Shown here piece after piece: positions 62,101 through 64,000 of a stretch of DNA of 64,000 nucleotides. Every line of letters begins with the position of its first letter. Position 1 is the first letter of the stretch. The notes below the pieces were generated by a model. That model saw nothing but the letters and a program-made list of their open reading frames with translations, was not told where the DNA came from and made no database searches. The DNA is from an uncultured Clostridia bacterium (GTDB taxonomy: Bacteria > Bacillota > Clostridia > Christensenellales > Borkfalkiaceae): NCBI GenBank assembly GCA_944354535.1, contig CALVPY010000002.1, positions 30,074 to 94,073 of the forward strand, in the 5' to 3' direction. Position numbers and translations under genes: made by a program.

Positions 62101-63363
62101 CGAAAAGAGGATGTCCCTCCCCGAATAGGAGCGGGGCGCCTCGGGCTCCCGGGGGCGGTCGGTGCCGTAATAGCCGACGTGGCCGCTCCTGCCGTACCCC
62201 TGCGATTCGCGGTCCTGCGGGGCATAGTATCCCTGCACGGAACGCGATCCGTAATATCCGACGCGGCCGTCCTGCCCGTATCCGTACTGCGGCTGCCCGT
62301 ACGGCTGCGCGGACTGCGGATACTGCCCGTATGGCGGGTACTGCGATTGTGCAGGCTGCGAGTACTGCCCATACTGCGGGTGCGCAGACTGCGTGTACTG
62401 CCCGTACGGCGGGTATTGCGGCTGCGCAGGCTGCGAGTACTGCCCATACTGCGACGGCGCAGACTGCGTGTACTGCCCGTACGGCGGGTACTGCGGCTGC
62501 GCGGGCTGCGAGTACTGCCCGTAGGGCTGCTCCTCCTGCGGACGTCCGTAACTGCCCGGCCCGTCCTGTACGTTCCCCTGCCGATAGCCGTTCTGCGGCA
62601 CATCATAGTCCTGCTGCGCGTAAGCATCGGCATAGGCGGCGTCTTCATAGCCGTCCTCGTCATAGCGCCCGTCATCGCCCGCATACCCCCTCATGCGTTC
62701 GGGAGCTTCCGCAGGCGGCTGCGCTTTTTGCTGTTTTTCCTTTCTTTTTCGTTCCCCGCGAAGCTGCTTTACGGAGCGGTCTTTTCCGGGACGTTCCCGC
62801 ACTTCCCCGTTCAGAAGCGCGCGGCGGAACGGAAACGACCAGAGGAACACGAAAAGGGCAAGCGCCGCCAGAAGGGAGAAGAGCACATATGCCCCCACGG
62901 GAGAGATGAGCGCCTGCACGGGATAGACGACAGGGCCGAAGACCGCACCGCCCGCCGTCGCGGAAGAAGCGCTCTCCCCCGCCGCCGTATAGCAGCCCGA
63001 AAGATACGCCCCGAACCCGCTCCCCGTGAACCGCGTGCTCGTCGCAAGATGCGCGATCAGAAAGGCGGCCGCAAGGACGGCGGTCAACTTGAGCATCCAC
63101 TTTGCGGGGATGAGGCTGCGGCCCGCGACCATGCAGACGGAGCCGTAGAACAACAGGATGAGCAGCGGGTATACGAAAAAGCCGAACGTCCCCAAAAGGA
63201 ACGCCGTGATGCTCACGCCGATCTCGCCGAAAATAAAACGTCCTATCGTCGCAATGACGAACAAGATGACGCTGAAAATGAGAAACGTCATGCCGAACGT
63301 CTCCCTCGTTACAACGCCCTTGCCGCGATCCTGATTGTCTGCTCCGCGCCCGTAGCCGTTCAA
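59131..63363 (-). CDS. ftsK: DNA translocase FtsK/SpoIIIE with a very long linker
   Basis: 1410 residues starting at a TTG at 63363 that has AAGGAG 6 nt upstream; a frame six codons longer begins inside that site. Residues 23-180 hold four membrane helices. Residues about 190-950 are a disordered linker. It includes three 25-residue Q/Y/P-rich repeats (YGQYSQPAQPQYPPYGQYTQ, about 281-354) and a charged R/E/S-rich part. The motor has Walker A GATNSGKS near 1075 and Walker B VVDELADL. The gamma domain (about 1345-1410) reads KCAVGYNHAGKIIEWMELMG. It pumps chromosome DNA during division or sporulation. A 1423-codon antisense frame is a shadow. Confidence 0.95.
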   Translation of the reverse strand: MNGYGRGADNQDRGKGVVTRETFGMTFLIFSVILFVIATIGRFIFGEIGVSITAFLLGTFGFFVYPLLILLFYGSVCMVAGRSLIPAKWMLKLTAVLAAAFLIAHLATSTRFTGSGFGAYLSGCYTAAGESASSATAGGAVFGPVVYPVQALISPVGAYVLFSLLAALALFVFLWSFPFRRALLNGEVRERPGKDRSVKQLRGERKRKEKQQKAQPPAEAPERMRGYAGDDGRYDEDGYEDAAYADAYAQQDYDVPQNGYRQGNVQDGPGSYGRPQEEQPYGQYSQPAQPQYPPYGQYTQSAPSQYGQYSQPAQPQYPPYGQYTQSAHPQYGQYSQPAQSQYPPYGQYPQSAQPYGQPQYGYGQDGRVGYYGSRSVQGYYAPQDRESQGYGRSGHVGYYGTDRPREPEAPRSYSGRDILFSSTPAQDYAKNLIYNQDSYFNSRVRRSSVEPDDSPARKPDYTIPATYERPADRGERLSERRTLGSSREVPNYTSHSEIPRSDRRADTGRNDRPEEDRAGGRDGFLYPDFGRRSSADPGNTDSGNGRSGRSADSAPSAPSSYHGAFLEQTENNARTQLPRKIVEQRPERREEQPYTFRAEDLNYPRVPAYKAPETPPEDIGRDAYANDVDDTEFSSAPSVDDIVPEPPAAPSANVRRASREPEPEPVKSDGFLTARNVTPEDADPFDTPSAEKESSLRGRELGRGERSFGTPSEPAPSARTPERENKDDASGDGYDPRESERGFRSLFSSSRGQDRVQLKDDGTDYVGDGFSRTERGAGLRDEPPARRAGFGGDLSAARETGFGELSDGRRGVPEQEPPVSDRVLPEPPASAFGSRSSSSFEESPSSFAEESRAVRGLRSERTPAPDPFDDDLIPEEDVPPLPRARENTRERSLGRGGEAGEPVPELPAPPAPKPKKHIYKRYRRPSLDLFQTYDDAVSVSPEEIEYNSSVIMETLAGFRVDAEVVKVTSGPAVTRYDIDIPRNISVRSVIRHDEEIAMRLHARDGVNMYSNSEVGAISIEVPNKHRAMVGIRSIMTSPDYRNDDPSKLMFVIGKDVEGRAVCGDVVKMTHILVAGATNSGKSVCLNAMLVSLICKYSPEDLRIILIDPKKIEFTPYDGLPHLMINEIITDTQKAIMSLNWAIKEMERRYELFEQKTRSGTAVRNINEYNANLTEDEEKLPKIVIVVDELADLMSVAKKDIEERIQRLTQKARAAGIHLVIATQRPSVDVITGVIKGNLPTRMAFRVIQEVDSRTILDESGAEKLLGNGDMLYKTGGMFNCLRVQGAFLGSSEVAAVVANIKENNEAYFDPEVSDYINRTAPEEGGSDDDADGDGGTVGPEYIKALAIVVNLGSASISLIQRKCAVGYNHAGKIIEWMELMGYISPFDGKAKARTVLLTKEEFESKYGDLG
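62270..62525 (-). repeat. 75-bp tandem repeats in the ftsK linker
   Basis: Three copies of the 25-codon Q/Y/P unit with few DNA differences. Confidence 0.85.
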
Positions 63364-63438
63364 ATTTATCTCCTTCCGCAAGGGGGAGCGGGCATCAAGC
63401 CCTCTCCGCCCTATGGTATCGCCATTTTCTCATGCTAT

Positions 63439-63467
63439 ATTATATCATTTTCGGACGAACATTTCAA
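63439..63467 (-). promoter_or_regulatory. promoter of the ftsK-rimO run
   Basis: Minus-strand TTGAAA (63462-63467) and TATAAT (63439-63444), spacer 17 bp. Confidence 0.85.
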
Positions 63468-63620
63468 CAATATCGGGCGGAAAATTTTGCACATTTTGTT
63501 TTTTCTTCCGACCCCACCCCCAAAATAGCCGATGTCCTCCCCTCTTGCCGCTTTTTCGTGTTCCGACGGCCTTTTTCCGCGCGCAGGCCGCAAATTTTTG
63601 GGGAAATCTTAGTGTAGCTC

Positions 63621-63649
63621 TTGTGTTTTTATGAAAAATGTGGTAAAAT
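63621..63649 (+). promoter_or_regulatory. promoter of the Fe-S scaffold gene
   Basis: TTGTGT (63621-63626) and TAAAAT (63644-63649), spacer 17 bp. Confidence 0.75.
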
Positions 63650-63700
63650 GACGGGGAAAACTCCCGAACAGGGATGAAAGATCATATTGGAGGACATCAT

Positions 63701-64000
63701 ATGCAGTATTCACTCGAAGTGGAACAGATGATGTGCGTTGCCAAGGGACCCAAGCACGATCCCGCCCCCATTCCGGAAGAGGGCAAGTGGGTATGCGCAA
63801 AGCAGATCACGGACATCAGCGGTTTTACGCACGGCGTGGGCTGGTGCGCCCCGCAGCAGGGCGCGTGCAAGCTGACGCTCAACGTCAAGGAAGGCGTCAT
63901 CCAGGAGGCGCTCGTCGAAACGCTCGGCTGCTCGGGCATGACGCATTCGGCGGCAATGGCGGCAGAGATCCTGCCTCATAAGACCATCCTCGAAGCGCTC
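63701..64000 (+). CDS. iron-sulfur scaffold-like protein (runs off the window)
   Basis: The first 100 codons are present: MQYSLEVEQMMCVAKGPKHD, then GWCAPQQGACKLTLNV and ETLGCSGMTHSAAMAAEIL. This is the NifU-N-like scaffold protein that in anaerobic Bacillota precedes a gene for a GGGtGRT protein. The cysteines are those expected for cluster binding. GGAGG lies 8 nt before the ATG. The partner gene should follow just outside the window. Confidence 0.85.
   Translation, partial: MQYSLEVEQMMCVAKGPKHDPAPIPEEGKWVCAKQITDISGFTHGVGWCAPQQGACKLTLNVKEGVIQEALVETLGCSGMTHSAAMAAEILPHKTILEAL

Noticed and set aside
59257-63528. 1423-codon open frame on the + strand opposite ftsK
   Set aside because: It is the antisense of a GC-rich gene. 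Its composition is Arg/Ala/Asp noise and there is no ribosome binding site, whereas the minus frame has all FtsK motifs.

Overview
The window reads as chromosome of a GC-rich (clearly above 50 % G+C) anaerobic member of the Bacillota, class Clostridia. The signs are AGGAGG-type ribosome binding sites, consensus sigma-A promoters with 16-17 bp spacers, an Ile T-box leader before ileS, the order ftsK-rimO-pgsA-cinA-recA, a FeoA/FeoA/FeoB/Cys-rich-protein iron operon, a thioredoxin-reductase homologue without an NADPH site, a Re-citrate-synthase-like enzyme and a GGGtGRT-type Fe-S scaffold gene. An uncultured gut lineage such as the Christensenellales is my guess; species and order cannot be settled from the sequence alone. 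There is no rRNA, CRISPR array, prophage or intact insertion sequence.

Layout. 1-1.3 kb: a truncated HEPN-like/CBS gene and a nitrilase-fold protein that has lost its catalytic residues. 1.4-3.1 kb: tRNA-Pro(AGG), degenerate tandem copies of its 3' end each followed by a terminator, then a toxin-tip/immunity-like gene pair. 3.2-7.2 kb: a PadR/membrane pair, a flavoprotein, an orphan promoter-terminator unit, a YitT protein and a very Cys-rich protein. 7.3-13.5 kb: ileS with its T-box, an HMA protein, a TerB-like protein, and a BspA/InlB-repeat lipoprotein. 13.6-23.8 kb: MarR-controlled MacB-like transporter, thioredoxin-reductase-like enzyme, Re-citrate-synthase-like enzyme, feo operon, YwaF-like protein. 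24-31 kb: purine branch-point region with guaB, full-length guaA and a second, ATPase-only GuaA preceded by a DUF1016 gene and a GNAT gene. 31.4-36.5 kb: GIY-YIG protein, flavin reductase, AbrB/ABC transporter operon, pyruvate kinase. 36.7-38.5 kb: RNase P RNA, tRNA-Pro(CGG) and a second tRNA-3'-end array that shares its ends with the first. 38.6-52 kb: one long minus-strand locus (rbsK, lacI, two permeases, solute-binding lipoprotein, nucleoside hydrolase, one secreted and three lipoprotein surface proteins). 52.4-63.4 kb: small protein, nadE, recA, cinA, pgsA, rimO, ftsK. The window ends in an Fe-S scaffold gene.

How it fits together. The 38.6-52 kb locus looks like a self-contained system that binds or trims a glycoside or riboside outside the cell, imports it through an Lpl-type ABC transporter, splits it with a nucleoside hydrolase and phosphorylates ribose, under a LacI regulator with a clear operator at its promoter. 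The two tRNA-Pro genes behave as cassette sites: both carry arrays of tRNA 3'-end plus terminator modules and the same two boundary blocks around different cargo. These two features are the strongest candidates for something not yet described.
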